Source of the DNA: Pseudomonadota bacterium
GTDB taxonomy: Bacteria > Desulfobacterota > Desulfarculia > Desulfarculales > Desulfarculaceae
NCBI GenBank assembly: GCA_018819925.1
Contig: JAHJPG010000122.1
Coordinates: 1-64,000, forward strand
Length of the DNA stretch: 64,000 nucleotides
Reading direction: 5' to 3'
Both the position numbers and the translations under genes were made by a program. The notes under the pieces are model-generated. The model did no database searches. It was not told the origin of the DNA and saw nothing but the letters and a program-made list of their open reading frames with translations. Positions within the stretch are counted from its first letter, which is position 1. Each line of letters starts with the position of its first letter. This document shows positions 54,629 through 64,000 of the stretch, one piece after another.

Positions 54629-56212
54629 ATGAACAACCTTGGCGAACTCATAGAGGCCCGGGCCGCCGAGCTGGGCCAGCGGGAATATCTGGTCTTTGCA
54701 GATCGCTCTTATTCCTTTGAACAGATGGACCGGCGGGTGAACCAAGTGGCCCGGGGCCTGCGGGAGTTGGGCCTGGGGCCCGGCCAAAGGGTGGCCTTGC
54801 TGGTGGACAACTCGCCGGAGTTCATCTGGCTGTGGTGGGCCCTGCTCAAGCTGGGGGCGGTGATGGTGCCGGTGAACCTGCGCCTCACCGCCGGCGAGGC
54901 CGCCTACATCATCAACCACTCCGAGGCCGGCATCGTCGCCCTGAGCGGGCAATCCCTGCCCCTGCTGGCCGAGTTGCGCCAGCAGTGCCCCGGGGTGGCT
55001 CATTGGCTGGGGGTGGGCCTGGGGCCGGAGCAGGGCCTGGCCCCCATGGACGAGTTTTTCGGCTTGTCCCCGGAGGAGTTGGCGCCGGTGAATTTGGGAA
55101 TGGACGACCCGGCGGCGATTCTCTACACCTCGGGCACCACCGGCTTTCCCAAGGGGGTGGTGCATACCCACGGCAACTACCTGCGCACCGCCGCCTCCTT
55201 TGCCCGCACCTGCGGCCTTCAGCCCCAGGACCGCTTGATGACCGCCAACCCCCTGTTCCACGTCAACGCCCAGTTTTATTCCTGCCTGGGAACCCTGTGG
55301 AAGGGGGCCGCCTTTGTGCTGATCGAGAAGTTCAGCGCCTCGCGCATGTGGGGCTGGACCCGCGAACACCGGGTTAACAAGGTGGTGATGCTCCTGCCCC
55401 TGACCACCATCCTCTACAACCGCCCGCCCCAGGACGACGACGCCGACAACCCGGTGGAGCTGGTGGTGGCCGGTGGAGCCCCCAAGGGCCACTATGCCGA
55501 CTTCGAGCGCCGCTTCGGAGTGAAGCTGCAAACCCTCTACAGTCTCACCGAGGCCCCCCTGGCCCTCATGGGGGTGCGGGACAAGCCGGTGAAGGACGCC
55601 TCGGTGGGGGTGTCCATGCTTCCCGATTGGCCCGGCCTGGACAACCAGGTGGCCATCGTGGACGAGACGGACCGTGAGCTGCCTTATGGCCAGACCGGGC
55701 AGATCGTGCTGCGCAACCAGGCCCTGATGAAGGAGTATTTCAAGGACCCCGAGGCCACGGCCGAGGCCCTGGCGGGCGGCTGGCTGCACACCGGCGACCG
55801 GGGCCGCATGGATGACGAGGGCTGGGTCTATTTCCTGGGCCGGGGCAAGGACGTCATCCGCAAGAAGGGGGAGAACATCGGCGCGGTGGAGGTGGAGAAC
55901 GCCCTGGCCGCCTCGGAGTTGGTGGCCGAGGCGGCGGTGTTGGGGGTGATGCCCCCGGACGCAGCCGGTGAGGAGGAGATAATGGCCTTCGTGGTGCGGG
56001 CCCCCGGGGCCGCTCCGGGCTGGGAGGCCTTGATCGCCCATTGCCAGGGCTGCCTGGCCGACTTCAAGGTGCCCCGCTTCTGGCTGGCCGTGGATTTCCT
56101 GCCCAAGAACGCCATGAACCGGGTGGTTAAGAACAAGCTGCGCGACCGGGAGGACCTGGAAAACACCCCGGGAACCTATGACCGCCAAGAGCAAAAGGAG
56201 GCTGAAGCATGA
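54629..56212 (+). CDS. AMP-forming acyl-CoA ligase (CaiC-like)
   Basis: 527 residues. Motifs: LYTSGTTGFPKGVVHTH near 165, YSLTEAPLALMG near 310, GWLHTGDRGRMDDEGWVYFLGRGKD near 390 and the terminal MNRVVKNKLRD near 490. The crotonobetaine/carnitine-CoA ligase type is the nearest likeness; the substrate is unknown. It overlaps the dehydrogenase gene by 4 bp. Confidence 0.9.
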   Translation: MNNLGELIEARAAELGQREYLVFADRSYSFEQMDRRVNQVARGLRELGLGPGQRVALLVDNSPEFIWLWWALLKLGAVMVPVNLRLTAGEAAYIINHSEAGIVALSGQSLPLLAELRQQCPGVAHWLGVGLGPEQGLAPMDEFFGLSPEELAPVNLGMDDPAAILYTSGTTGFPKGVVHTHGNYLRTAASFARTCGLQPQDRLMTANPLFHVNAQFYSCLGTLWKGAAFVLIEKFSASRMWGWTREHRVNKVVMLLPLTTILYNRPPQDDDADNPVELVVAGGAPKGHYADFERRFGVKLQTLYSLTEAPLALMGVRDKPVKDASVGVSMLPDWPGLDNQVAIVDETDRELPYGQTGQIVLRNQALMKEYFKDPEATAEALAGGWLHTGDRGRMDDEGWVYFLGRGKDVIRKKGENIGAVEVENALAASELVAEAAVLGVMPPDAAGEEEIMAFVVRAPGAAPGWEALIAHCQGCLADFKVPRFWLAVDFLPKNAMNRVVKNKLRDREDLENTPGTYDRQEQKEAEA

Positions 56213-57306
56213 AAACCCGCGCGGTGGTGGTCACCGAACCCGGCCAACTGGAGATGCGCGAATTCCCCCTGCCCGAGATCGGCGACGAGGACGGAATCCT
56301 CAAGCTGGAGCTGGTGGGGGTGTGCGGCTCGGACCCGGGCATCTTCAAGGGCAAATCCGCCCGGGGCGCTCGGCCCTATCCCATCATCCTGGGCCATGAG
56401 ATGGTGGGCCGGGTGTTCAAGATGGGCCAGGCGGCCCAAAAGCGCCATGGGGTGAAGGAAGGCGACCGGGTCATCATCGAATACGCCTTTGGCTGCGGCA
56501 AGTGCCGTCCCTGCCTGGAGGGGCGCTACACCCTGTGCCAAAACTTCTACACCTACGGCTCCATGATCTCCTGCGCCGAGCCGCCCCATTTGTTCGGTGC
56601 TTACGCCGACTACCTCTATATCCATCCCCGGGCCATGGTGCATCGGGTGGGAGAGGAGCTTTCGGCCGAGGCGGCGGTGCTCATCTGCGCCGTTCTGGGC
56701 AACGGGGTGCGCTGGCTCAGGCAGATCGGCGGGGTGAGCATAGGCCAGGCGGTGGCCATCGTGGGCCCGGGCCAGCAGGGCCTGGCCGGGGTGGCCGTGG
56801 CCAAGGAGGCCGGGGCGGGCCCCATCATGGTGGTGGGCCTGGAGCGCGACGCCCCCCGCCTGGAGATGGCCAAGCGTTTCGGGGCGGATGTGGTGATAAA
56901 CGCCGACCGCCAGGACCCGGTGGAGGCGGTGAGCCGGGCCACCGGCGGGGACATGGCCGGCCTGGTCATGGACGTCACCGGGCATCCCCAGGGCGCCCGG
57001 CTGGCCCTGGAGTTGGCCGGCCTGGGGGCCACGGTGATCCTGCCCGGCATCTACGGGGCCGGGGTGGAGGTCCCCCTGGCCCTGGACAAGGTGGTGTTCA
57101 AGGAGATCGCCCTCAAGGGTGTGTTCTCGCACGATTTCCCGGCGGTGGAGCCGGCCATAAGGATGGCCGCTTCGGGCAAGTATCCCCTGGAGGATCTGGT
57201 GACCCACCGCCTGCCTTTGGAAGAGGCGCTCCACGCCCTGAAGCTGGTGGGCGGCGAGGTGCCCGGCGAGACGGTCATGAAGGTGCTCCTGGACCCGTCG
57301 CTCTAG
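56209..57306 (+). CDS. Zinc-dependent alcohol dehydrogenase (MDR family)
   Basis: 365 residues. Catalytic zinc site: Cys in VGVCGSDPG near 42 and GHEMVGRV near 65; structural zinc: CGKCRPCLEGRYTLC near 95-110; NAD(P) binding: VAIVGPGQQGLAG near 180. A 4-bp overlap with the CaiC-like ligase gene shows coupling. The pair would oxidise and activate a common substrate or intermediate. Confidence 0.93.
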   Translation: MKTRAVVVTEPGQLEMREFPLPEIGDEDGILKLELVGVCGSDPGIFKGKSARGARPYPIILGHEMVGRVFKMGQAAQKRHGVKEGDRVIIEYAFGCGKCRPCLEGRYTLCQNFYTYGSMISCAEPPHLFGAYADYLYIHPRAMVHRVGEELSAEAAVLICAVLGNGVRWLRQIGGVSIGQAVAIVGPGQQGLAGVAVAKEAGAGPIMVVGLERDAPRLEMAKRFGADVVINADRQDPVEAVSRATGGDMAGLVMDVTGHPQGARLALELAGLGATVILPGIYGAGVEVPLALDKVVFKEIALKGVFSHDFPAVEPAIRMAASGKYPLEDLVTHRLPLEEALHALKLVGGEVPGETVMKVLLDPSL

Positions 57307-57493
57307 GGCTTTCGGCCCACTTCAAAACAAATGATCGGCCCTTCATCTCCCGGCGGCCTGTCCGGGAGATGGAGGGCCCAGTGCCTTGGTTGCGCTTTCC
57401 ACGGTCCTGCCTGGGTCTCATTGCCTTGATTATCAAGAATATTTTTTGCCGGCTCCCCCAGGGCGGCGTAAAAAAATCGCCAAAAACATACCA

Positions 57494-57506
57494 TTTCAAA
57501 ATGAAA
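57494..57506. promoter_or_regulatory. TTTCA-N3-TGAAA site upstream of the sigma-54 activator
   Basis: A perfect inverted repeat TTTCA-AAA-TGAAA, matching two sites downstream of the activator gene. It lies between a weak -35 (ATACCA, 57488-57493) and a TAAAAT -10 (57511-57516), consistent with negative autoregulation. The rest of the 257-bp intergenic region holds nothing else I can call. Confidence 0.6.
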
Positions 57507-57563
57507 GGGGTAAAATCTATCAGCACCCTGTCTTGCTACTTGTGATCGCAATGGAGTTGCCCC

Positions 57564-58910
<1,347 letters not shown>

Positions 58911-58941
58911 GCTCCCTGGCGCTTTTGCCCCGGCCATATAA

Positions 58942-58974
58942 TTTCAATGTGAAATTAGTCGTCTCAAAGTGAAA
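58942..58974. promoter_or_regulatory. Two tandem activator sites (UAS)
   Basis: TTTCA-ATG-TGAAA (58942-58954, perfect) and TCTCA-AAG-TGAAA (58962-58974, one mismatch) are spaced 20 bp centre to centre, about two helical turns. They lie about 80-110 bp upstream of the predicted sigma-54 promoter, typical of activator sites for bEBPs. Confidence 0.65.
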
Positions 58975-59003
58975 GCTTGCCGCCGCCGCCCGTTGGCTGT
59001 TGG

Positions 59004-59022
59004 CAAACCAAATATTGGTTTG
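59004..59022. promoter_or_regulatory. Unidentified 19-bp palindrome
   Basis: CAAACCAA-ATA-TTGGTTTG, perfect 8-bp arms, between the UAS and the sigma-54 promoter. It may bind a second regulator or bend DNA. Confidence 0.5.
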
Positions 59023-59051
59023 TAAATCATGGGTTGGCTAAAACCATCTAC

Positions 59052-59068
59052 TTGGCATATAAATTGTA
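59052..59068 (+). promoter_or_regulatory. Predicted sigma-54 promoter
   Basis: TTGGCAT-N5-TTGTA: the GG and the final GT are the correct 12 bp apart for the -24/-12 elements; the -12 GC is GT here. Transcription would begin near 59079, 155 bp before the Mrp-like start codon. Confidence 0.6.
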
Positions 59069-59233
59069 TCTGTTTAATCGGATGTTGTCCTGCAGGTAGG
59101 TGTGCGGCAGCTATGCTTCCGTGGCGCCTAACGTGGCGGGAATTTTTCCTTATTTTCATATAACCCGTGCGTGCCCCTGTCTCTGGCGACCCAAGACGCC
59201 GGGGCCGCCGCCGGGGCTTTTGGAGATAGCAGC

Positions 59234-60094
59234 ATGAGCCAAGCACCGCAAACCCCGGGCCAGTGTTCGGGGCCGTCGTCCCAACCGGACCCCTTGGATC
59301 AGCGCCTGAGCCAAAACCTGGCTGGCATCAAACACAAACTGGTGGTGATGAGCGGCAAGGGCGGGGTGGGCAAATCCACCGTGGCCGCCCAGTTGGCCGT
59401 GGGCCTGGCCTTGGCCGGGCACAGCGTGGGCCTTTTGGACGTGGACCTGCATGGCCCCTCCATACCCCGCATGCTGGGCATCAAGGGCCATGCCCAAGTG
59501 CAGGAGGAGCAGCAACTCATCCAGCCGGTGGTGCTGGACGAGGGCCTGAGGGTCATCAGCGTGGAGCTTTTGATGCCCAACCGGGAAGCCTCGGTGATCT
59601 GGCGGGGCCCCATGAAGATCGGGGTCATCCGTCAGCTCATGGGCGACGTAGCCTGGGGCGGCTTGGATTTCCTGGTCATCGACGCCCCTCCGGGAACCGG
59701 CGACGAACCCTTGACCGTGGCTCAAAACATCGATGGCGCCATGGCCGTTCTGGTGACCACCCCCCAAGAGATAGCCTTGGCCGACCTGCGCAAATCCGTG
59801 GACTTTTGCCTCCAGGTGGAGCTGCCCATGCTGGGCCTGGTGGAAAACATGGCCGGGCTGGTCTGCCCCCATTGCGGCGGCCAGGTGGACTTCTTGGGTC
59901 AGGGCGGGGGCCAGGCCACGGCCCAGAAGTTTGGCCTCAAATTCCTGGGGCGCATGCCTTGGGACCCACGGCTGATGGCCGCCGCCGACGCGGGCCGCCT
60001 GGTGGATCTGCTGCGCCGCGATCAAGACGAGGCCGCCCCTTGGAGACTGATGGTGGAGCAGGTCCGAGACCTGCTGGGAGAAAAGCGCTCCTGA
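59234..60094 (+). CDS. Mrp/NBP35-family P-loop ATPase
   Basis: 286 residues. Deviant Walker A SGKGGVGKST near 40, DLHGPSIPRMLG near 75, ATP motif DAPPGTGD near 155 and CPHCGG near 215, the Cys pair that holds a bridging Fe-S cluster. It moves Fe-S clusters to apo-proteins. The ATG at 59234 has GGAGATAG upstream. Just after a sigma-54 promoter and before a multi-Fe-S gene, it may mature those proteins. Confidence 0.88.
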   Translation: MSQAPQTPGQCSGPSSQPDPLDQRLSQNLAGIKHKLVVMSGKGGVGKSTVAAQLAVGLALAGHSVGLLDVDLHGPSIPRMLGIKGHAQVQEEQQLIQPVVLDEGLRVISVELLMPNREASVIWRGPMKIGVIRQLMGDVAWGGLDFLVIDAPPGTGDEPLTVAQNIDGAMAVLVTTPQEIALADLRKSVDFCLQVELPMLGLVENMAGLVCPHCGGQVDFLGQGGGQATAQKFGLKFLGRMPWDPRLMAAADAGRLVDLLRRDQDEAAPWRLMVEQVRDLLGEKRS

Positions 60095-60398
60095 TGGGCG
60101 ACATCGCCGCCAGCCGCCAAGGTGACGCCTCGCAGCCCCTAAGCCGTGGTTGGGGAGAATGTCTCCTCGTGGCGAACCAGAGCGCCATGGCTTCACCGCC
60201 CTGGACAACACTGTCTCCCTGCACATACTATATTGCCGGGTGGGGAAACATGCCGTTGTCACGTCTAGAATATGACCGGCTGAACCGTCGCCGGCGTTAA
60301 TGTACTAAATAGGATGGGGAAGCGTGCCCGGTTAGGATCCGGGTGTGCCGGGCCATTTATCAATTTTGCCGTGAAGATGACTGGAGAGGCCTAGCCAC
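60095..60398 (+). other. Intergenic leader, 304 bp
   Basis: Holds a possible sigma-70 promoter (TGGACA 60202-60207, 18 nt, TACTAT 60226-60231) and a GC hairpin CCCGG-N7-CCGGG (60327-60343) inside a larger GCCCGG/CCGGGC arm. A 16-codon reading frame ending near 60300 (MPLSRLEYDRLNRRRR) has no support. I saw no known riboswitch. Confidence 0.4.
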
Positions 60399-62069
60399 AT
60401 GTTTTTCAGCATAAGCTTATATCTGGCGTTGGCCATATGCGTTGCCGGCCTGACCTACAAGGTTTGGTCCTGGCTCACCGTCTCGGTGGACCGGCGGGAC
60501 CGGCAGTATTCGCCTGGCCAGCGGGCAGCGGCGGCCCTGGCCGGCCTGGGCCGGACAGTGTTCAGCCGCAAGGTGGGGGCCATGCTTCGGGCCCTGCTCT
60601 TGGACGGACTGCTGCAACGCCGCTCTCTGAACCACAGCGTGCTGGCCTGGGTGGCCCACATATTGTTGTTCGTGGGCTTCATGGGCCTGGTTTTGCTGCA
60701 CGCCCTGGGGACGCACATAACCGACTCGCTGTTTAGCAACTACTACCCTACCCTGGACCCCTGGCTCTGGCTGCGCGACGCTCTGGGAGTCATGGTGCTC
60801 GTCGGTGTGGGGCTGATCATCTTCCGGCGCCTCACGGTGCGTGGCCTGCGCCTCACCACCCGGTGCCGGGACCGGATAGCCATCATCTTGTTGGCCGTGA
60901 TTATCCTTTCGGGGTTCGCCCTGCAAGCGCTCAAGATTTCCTCGGCCACCAGTTTCGACCAGATGCTCGAGGAGTACGCCGGGCTCTCCGACCCCCAAAA
61001 TATCAAGGCCCTGCGCTCGGTCTGGGCCCAGGACTACGGCGTGGTCTTTGCCCCGGGGCAGACCGGCGCCGACTCCGAGCTGTTGGAGATGGGCCAGGAA
61101 CTCAACCAGGACAGCTGCGTGGATTGCCACTCTCCGGCCCAACACGCCTTCGCCTCCTACGGCCTGTCCGTGGTTCTGCGCCCGGTGGCTCTGGCCCTGG
61201 ACCAGGCCGGCGGGCCCGATATCCTGTACTACATCCACTTCTTGGCCTGCTTCCTGGGGCTGGCCCTGCTGCCCTTCACCAAATTCTTGCACCTTATCAT
61301 CGGCCCCTTGCTCCTGGCGGTCAACGCGGTGACCGATCCCCCGGCCATGAACCCCGCCGCCCGGGCCGCCCTCAGGGCCCTGGAGTTGGATGCCTGCACC
61401 CACTGCGGCACCTGCACGGTGCATTGTTCGGTGGCGGTGACTCTGGGCCTGATACCCAACCAGGAGATATTGCCTTCCGAGAGGGTGGCCTCCCTGGCGG
61501 CCAAGGCCCACGGCCGCGACGGCGGGCGGGACCACCTGGTCCAGATGCGCGAGGGGGCCTACATCTGCACCAACTGCCATCGCTGCACCAGGCTGTGCCC
61601 CTTGGGCATCAACCTGAGCGACCTGTGGACGGCGCAAAAGCAGGACCTGGCCGAGGAAGGCCTGGGAGCCCCGCTGGCGGAGGCCGCCCGCCATGCCGGA
61701 GAGGCGGCCCTGCCCAGCCGGAGCGAAAAGCAGGTTTGGGTGACCACGGGCGGTTTCCAAAAAGGCCTCAAGCATTCGGCCCAAGCCAACACCTTCTACA
61801 ATTGCTACAACTGCCGGGAATGCACCAACGCATGCCCCCTGGTGTTCATGTCCGAGTGGCCCAACCAGGAGTTGGACCTGCTGCCCCACCAGGTCATGTA
61901 TTGCCTGAAGATGGGCCTCAAGGACGAGGCCATGGGGTCCCGCATGGTTTGGAATTGCCTGACCTGTTACCAGTGTCAGGAGTCCTGCCCCAACATGGTG
62001 CAAGTCACCGATGTGCTTTACGAGCTTCGCTATCTGGCGTCCCAGGCCGCCAGGGCGCTGGAGAATTAG
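60399..62069 (+). CDS. Membrane cytochrome b-like protein with CxxCH and four HdrC-type 4Fe-4S motifs
   Basis: 556 residues. N-terminal membrane domain (about 1-310) with at least five helices, like HmeC/NarI-type cytochrome b. A CVDCH motif at 240-244 is a c-type haem site. The C-terminal half carries four CxxCxxCxxxC motifs (from about 333, 390, 469 and 520), so it looks like two HdrC domains in series. It would pass electrons between the membrane pool and the HdrB-like partner. Confidence 0.82.
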   Translation: MFFSISLYLALAICVAGLTYKVWSWLTVSVDRRDRQYSPGQRAAAALAGLGRTVFSRKVGAMLRALLLDGLLQRRSLNHSVLAWVAHILLFVGFMGLVLLHALGTHITDSLFSNYYPTLDPWLWLRDALGVMVLVGVGLIIFRRLTVRGLRLTTRCRDRIAIILLAVIILSGFALQALKISSATSFDQMLEEYAGLSDPQNIKALRSVWAQDYGVVFAPGQTGADSELLEMGQELNQDSCVDCHSPAQHAFASYGLSVVLRPVALALDQAGGPDILYYIHFLACFLGLALLPFTKFLHLIIGPLLLAVNAVTDPPAMNPAARAALRALELDACTHCGTCTVHCSVAVTLGLIPNQEILPSERVASLAAKAHGRDGGRDHLVQMREGAYICTNCHRCTRLCPLGINLSDLWTAQKQDLAEEGLGAPLAEAARHAGEAALPSRSEKQVWVTTGGFQKGLKHSAQANTFYNCYNCRECTNACPLVFMSEWPNQELDLLPHQVMYCLKMGLKDEAMGSRMVWNCLTCYQCQESCPNMVQVTDVLYELRYLASQAARALEN

Positions 62070-62070
62070 C

Positions 62071-62976
62071 ATGCGTTTCGCGTTGTTCCTGGGATGCAAG
62101 ATCCCCAGTTTCGCCCCGCAATATGAGACGTCCGCCCGCGTGGTGCTGAAGAAGCTGGGCTTCGAAATCGCCAAGATGGAGTTCAACTGCTGCGGCTACC
62201 CCATGCGCAATGACCATTTCCATCTCTTCATTTTGGCGGCGGCCCGAAACCTGGCCCTGGCCGAGGCCAAGGGCCTGCCCATGATGACCCTGTGCAAATG
62301 CTGCCTGGGAACCTTGAAGCGGGCCCAAAACTTTTTGGCCCAAGACCCCGAGTTGTTGACCATGGTCAAGGAGAAGCTGGCCCTGGAGGGCCTGGAATAC
62401 CGGGGCTCCACCGAGGTGCGTCACCTGCAAAGCGTGCTGCACCAGGACGTGGGCCTGGAGAGGCTCTCCGACCTGGTCACGCACCCCTTTGAAAACTTGA
62501 AGGTGGCCACCATGTACGGCTGCCACGCCCTGCGTCCCAGCCGCATCACCGGCTTTGACAACGCCTACACGCCCCATGTCATCGAAGACCTGCTCCAGGT
62601 GGTGGGCGCGCAGAGCGTGCCCTGGGCCGGCAGGCTCAAGTGCTGCGGGGCTCCCCTGCGCGAGCGCAACGAGGATCTCTCCCTGGCCACCATCAAAATG
62701 CGTATGGACGAATGGGCCGAAAGCGGGGCCGAGGCGCTCAACGTGGACTGCCCCCACACCCTGCTCCAGATCAAGTGGGCCCAGGAAACCCTGGGAGCCC
62801 AGAGCGGCGAGCCCGCCCGGGGGGTGGTGCTCTATCCCCAGCTCTTGGGCCTGGCTCTGGGCCTTTCCGCCTCCAAGCTGGCCCTGGAGCAGAACGCGCC
62901 CTCGCCGGCTTTCCTGACCGGCCGCCGCGCTCCCGCCCCAGGGGCCACCAAGAAGACCGTCAGCGGCGGCCAGTAG
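62071..62976 (+). CDS. HdrB-like heterodisulfide reductase subunit
   Basis: 301 residues with two CCG domains: Cys9 and Cys40-Cys41 (FNCCGYP), then TLCKCCLGT near 74, and GCHALRP at 151 with KCCGAPL at 191-192. These hold the noncubane cluster that reduces disulfides. It starts 1 bp after the membrane partner. No hdrA is adjacent. A strong terminator follows 35 bp downstream. Confidence 0.9.
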   Translation: MRFALFLGCKIPSFAPQYETSARVVLKKLGFEIAKMEFNCCGYPMRNDHFHLFILAAARNLALAEAKGLPMMTLCKCCLGTLKRAQNFLAQDPELLTMVKEKLALEGLEYRGSTEVRHLQSVLHQDVGLERLSDLVTHPFENLKVATMYGCHALRPSRITGFDNAYTPHVIEDLLQVVGAQSVPWAGRLKCCGAPLRERNEDLSLATIKMRMDEWAESGAEALNVDCPHTLLQIKWAQETLGAQSGEPARGVVLYPQLLGLALGLSASKLALEQNAPSPAFLTGRRAPAPGATKKTVSGGQ

Positions 62977-63010
62977 CGCCTGCCCGCCCTGATCCGAATT
63001 CCGGCCATAG

Positions 63011-63044
63011 GCGAACCCACGCTCCCAGCGTGGGTTCGCTTTTT
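63011..63044 (+). terminator. Strong intrinsic terminator of the HdrB operon
   Basis: A 13-bp perfect stem (GCGAACCCACGCT and complement) with CCC loop, then TTTTT. Confidence 0.93.
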
Positions 63045-63084
63045 CGCGGTGCAGGCCGATCGGCTTGGTCCGGAAGCGATTGCG

Positions 63085-63113
63085 TTGACACCCGCCGCCG
63101 GGCCTAGTATTGC
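63085..63113 (+). promoter_or_regulatory. Possible sigma-70 promoter of the DUF3089-like gene
   Basis: TTGACA (63085-63090) is perfect; TATTGC (63108-63113) lies 17 nt downstream but matches TATAAT poorly. Confidence 0.4.
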
Positions 63114-63208
63114 TGGGAGGCAGGCGTCGCCGAGGCTCGGCCACCCGTACGTTGGGCCGTCAGGCCGCCTGGGTCCCGCAAGATCAATCATTCACCATGG
63201 AGGACGAC

Positions 63209-64000
63209 TTGCCTTTGAAAAAGATAATCGCCGCCTTGGGCCTGGCCCTGTTTTTGGCGGCGGCGTTTTGCCTGCCGGGCGGCATCGGCCTGGGGACGGC
63301 CTTGGCCCAGGAGCAGGGCCCGGACTATTCCCAGGTCGCCAACTGGCTCTACCTGCCCAAGACCTCGGACCAGAAGGTGGACGTATTTTGGGTCTACCCC
63401 ACGGTCTATAACGGCAAGGCTATGGTGGCCGAGGTCAACGACCCCCAGATGCGCGCCGGGGCGGAGAATACCCTGGTGGCCCAGGCCGGCGTGTTCAAGG
63501 GGCAGGCCAACATCTACGCGCCTCTGTACCGCCAGGCCAGCGCGGCGGTGCTCACCATGAGCCAGGCCGACAAGGACCGCTGCATGGGCATGGGCCTGAG
63601 CGACGTGCAGGCGGCCTTTGAGTATTACCTGAAAAACTACAACCAGGGCAGGCCCTTTATTTTGGCCGGGCACAGCCAAGGCTCCAACCTGCTCACCGAT
63701 CTCGCCCGCAAGAACCTGGAACGCCCGGTGTTCAAAAAGAAGATGGTGGCCGCCTACTTGATCGGCTGGTCCATCACCAAGGACGATTTGCAAAAGCATC
63801 CCTCGTTCAAGATCTGCCGCTCGGCCGCCCAGACTGGCTGCATCGTCACCTACAACAGCGTGGCCGCCGGGGCCCAAAAATCCGCCCCCACCATCCTGCC
63901 CGGCGCCATCTCGGTCAATCCCCTGTCCTGGAGCACCGGCGGCAAGCTGATCCCGGCCTCCCAGAACACCGGCGCGGTGTTTTTTGATGACCAGGGCAAG
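63209..64000 (+). CDS. Secreted DUF3089-like alpha/beta hydrolase (partial, 3' end missing)
   Basis: 264 residues before the window edge. Signal peptide (residues 3-30, ending TALAQ) then VDVFWVYPTVYN, IYAPLYRQAS near 100, DVQAAFEYYLKNYNQGRP near 130 and the nucleophile GHSQGS near 152: the DUF3089 pattern, probably an esterase or lipase. The TTG at 63209 has GGAGG upstream and is preferred over ATG 63197. The C-terminus lies outside the window. Confidence 0.8.
   Translation, partial: MPLKKIIAALGLALFLAAAFCLPGGIGLGTALAQEQGPDYSQVANWLYLPKTSDQKVDVFWVYPTVYNGKAMVAEVNDPQMRAGAENTLVAQAGVFKGQANIYAPLYRQASAAVLTMSQADKDRCMGMGLSDVQAAFEYYLKNYNQGRPFILAGHSQGSNLLTDLARKNLERPVFKKKMVAAYLIGWSITKDDLQKHPSFKICRSAAQTGCIVTYNSVAAGAQKSAPTILPGAISVNPLSWSTGGKLIPASQNTGAVFFDDQGK

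Noticed and set aside
52742-56194. A 1150-codon open frame on the minus strand
   Set aside because: It lies exactly opposite the fused permease and the CaiC-like ligase, both with clear motifs; its His/Gln/Gly-rich translation is the mirror of high-GC coding DNA.
60226-60300. Small ORF MPLSRLEYDRLNRRRR
   Set aside because: Too short and with no ribosome-binding site or conservation evidence.
60417-62186. A 589-codon minus-strand frame
   Set aside because: Antisense to the cytochrome/HdrC gene, which has intact Fe-S motifs.

Overview
The window is a 64 kb, GC-rich, gene-dense stretch of a bacterial chromosome. Gene content points to a strictly anaerobic member of the Desulfobacterota (former Deltaproteobacteria), perhaps near the Desulfarculales. 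The signs are HdrB/HdrC-like redox proteins, a minimal SufB/SufC pair, a 2-hydroxyacyl-CoA dehydratase subunit, rubrerythrin, four acyl-CoA ligases, two TAXI-type TRAP transporters and a sigma-54 activator. This is inference from gene content; no 16S or other marker gene is present. I saw no tRNA, rRNA, CRISPR array, insertion sequence or phage gene.

Layout. 1-4.6 kb: an acyl-CoA ligase, then a fusion of a cysteine-less radical-SAM-like region with a GNAT domain, next to a RimK-like ATP-grasp ligase. 4.6-10.4 kb: a complete Dpp/Opp-type ABC transporter operon behind a good sigma-70 promoter. 10.5-13.8 kb: a membrane carrier fused to a HEAT-like domain, plus a cyclic-nucleotide-binding protein. 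13.8-22.8 kb (minus strand): N-formylglutamate amidohydrolase and a GshB-like ligase, a membrane nucleotide cyclase with a metallo-hydrolase, a degenerate asparagine-synthetase homologue, a GpgS-like glycosyltransferase and DNA polymerase IV. 22.9-27.3 kb: a small Cys-rich protein, an inositol-phosphatase-family enzyme, poly(A) polymerase and a long-chain acyl-CoA synthetase.

27.3-35.6 kb is a patchwork of small accessory genes: SGNH lipoprotein, rhodanese-like protein with a DoxX-like protein, rubrerythrin with ferredoxin, TPR protein, MBL hydrolase, TlpA-like thioredoxin, acyltransferase-like protein, and a dehydratase subunit with a TetR regulator. 35.7-37.9 kb: groES-groEL with promoter, CIRCE operator and tandem terminators. 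38-41.3 kb: an operon of an AdoMet-decarboxylase-like protein, SufC, SufB/D and a lactonase-like hydrolase. 41.4-44 kb: rlmE-yebC-ruvC-ruvA. 44-57.3 kb: a cation/proton antiporter, two TAXI-TRAP systems on either side of an IclR regulator, two CoA ligases and an alcohol dehydrogenase, apparently for uptake and CoA activation of organic acids.

57.3-63.1 kb is the best candidate for an undescribed regulated system. A PAS/sigma-54 activator is followed by two tandem TTTCA-N3-TGAAA sites, a sigma-54-type -24/-12 promoter, an Mrp/NBP35 ATPase, a membrane protein joining a cytochrome-b-like domain, one CxxCH motif and four HdrC-type 4Fe-4S motifs, and an HdrB-like protein, ending at a strong terminator. 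The activator's own upstream region carries the same site. A secreted DUF3089-like hydrolase runs off the right edge.

A dispersed element (CGGCTTCGCCAG ... GATGTGG) begins 3-11 nt after the stop codons of three unrelated genes, in the same orientation each time; no known feature explains it.
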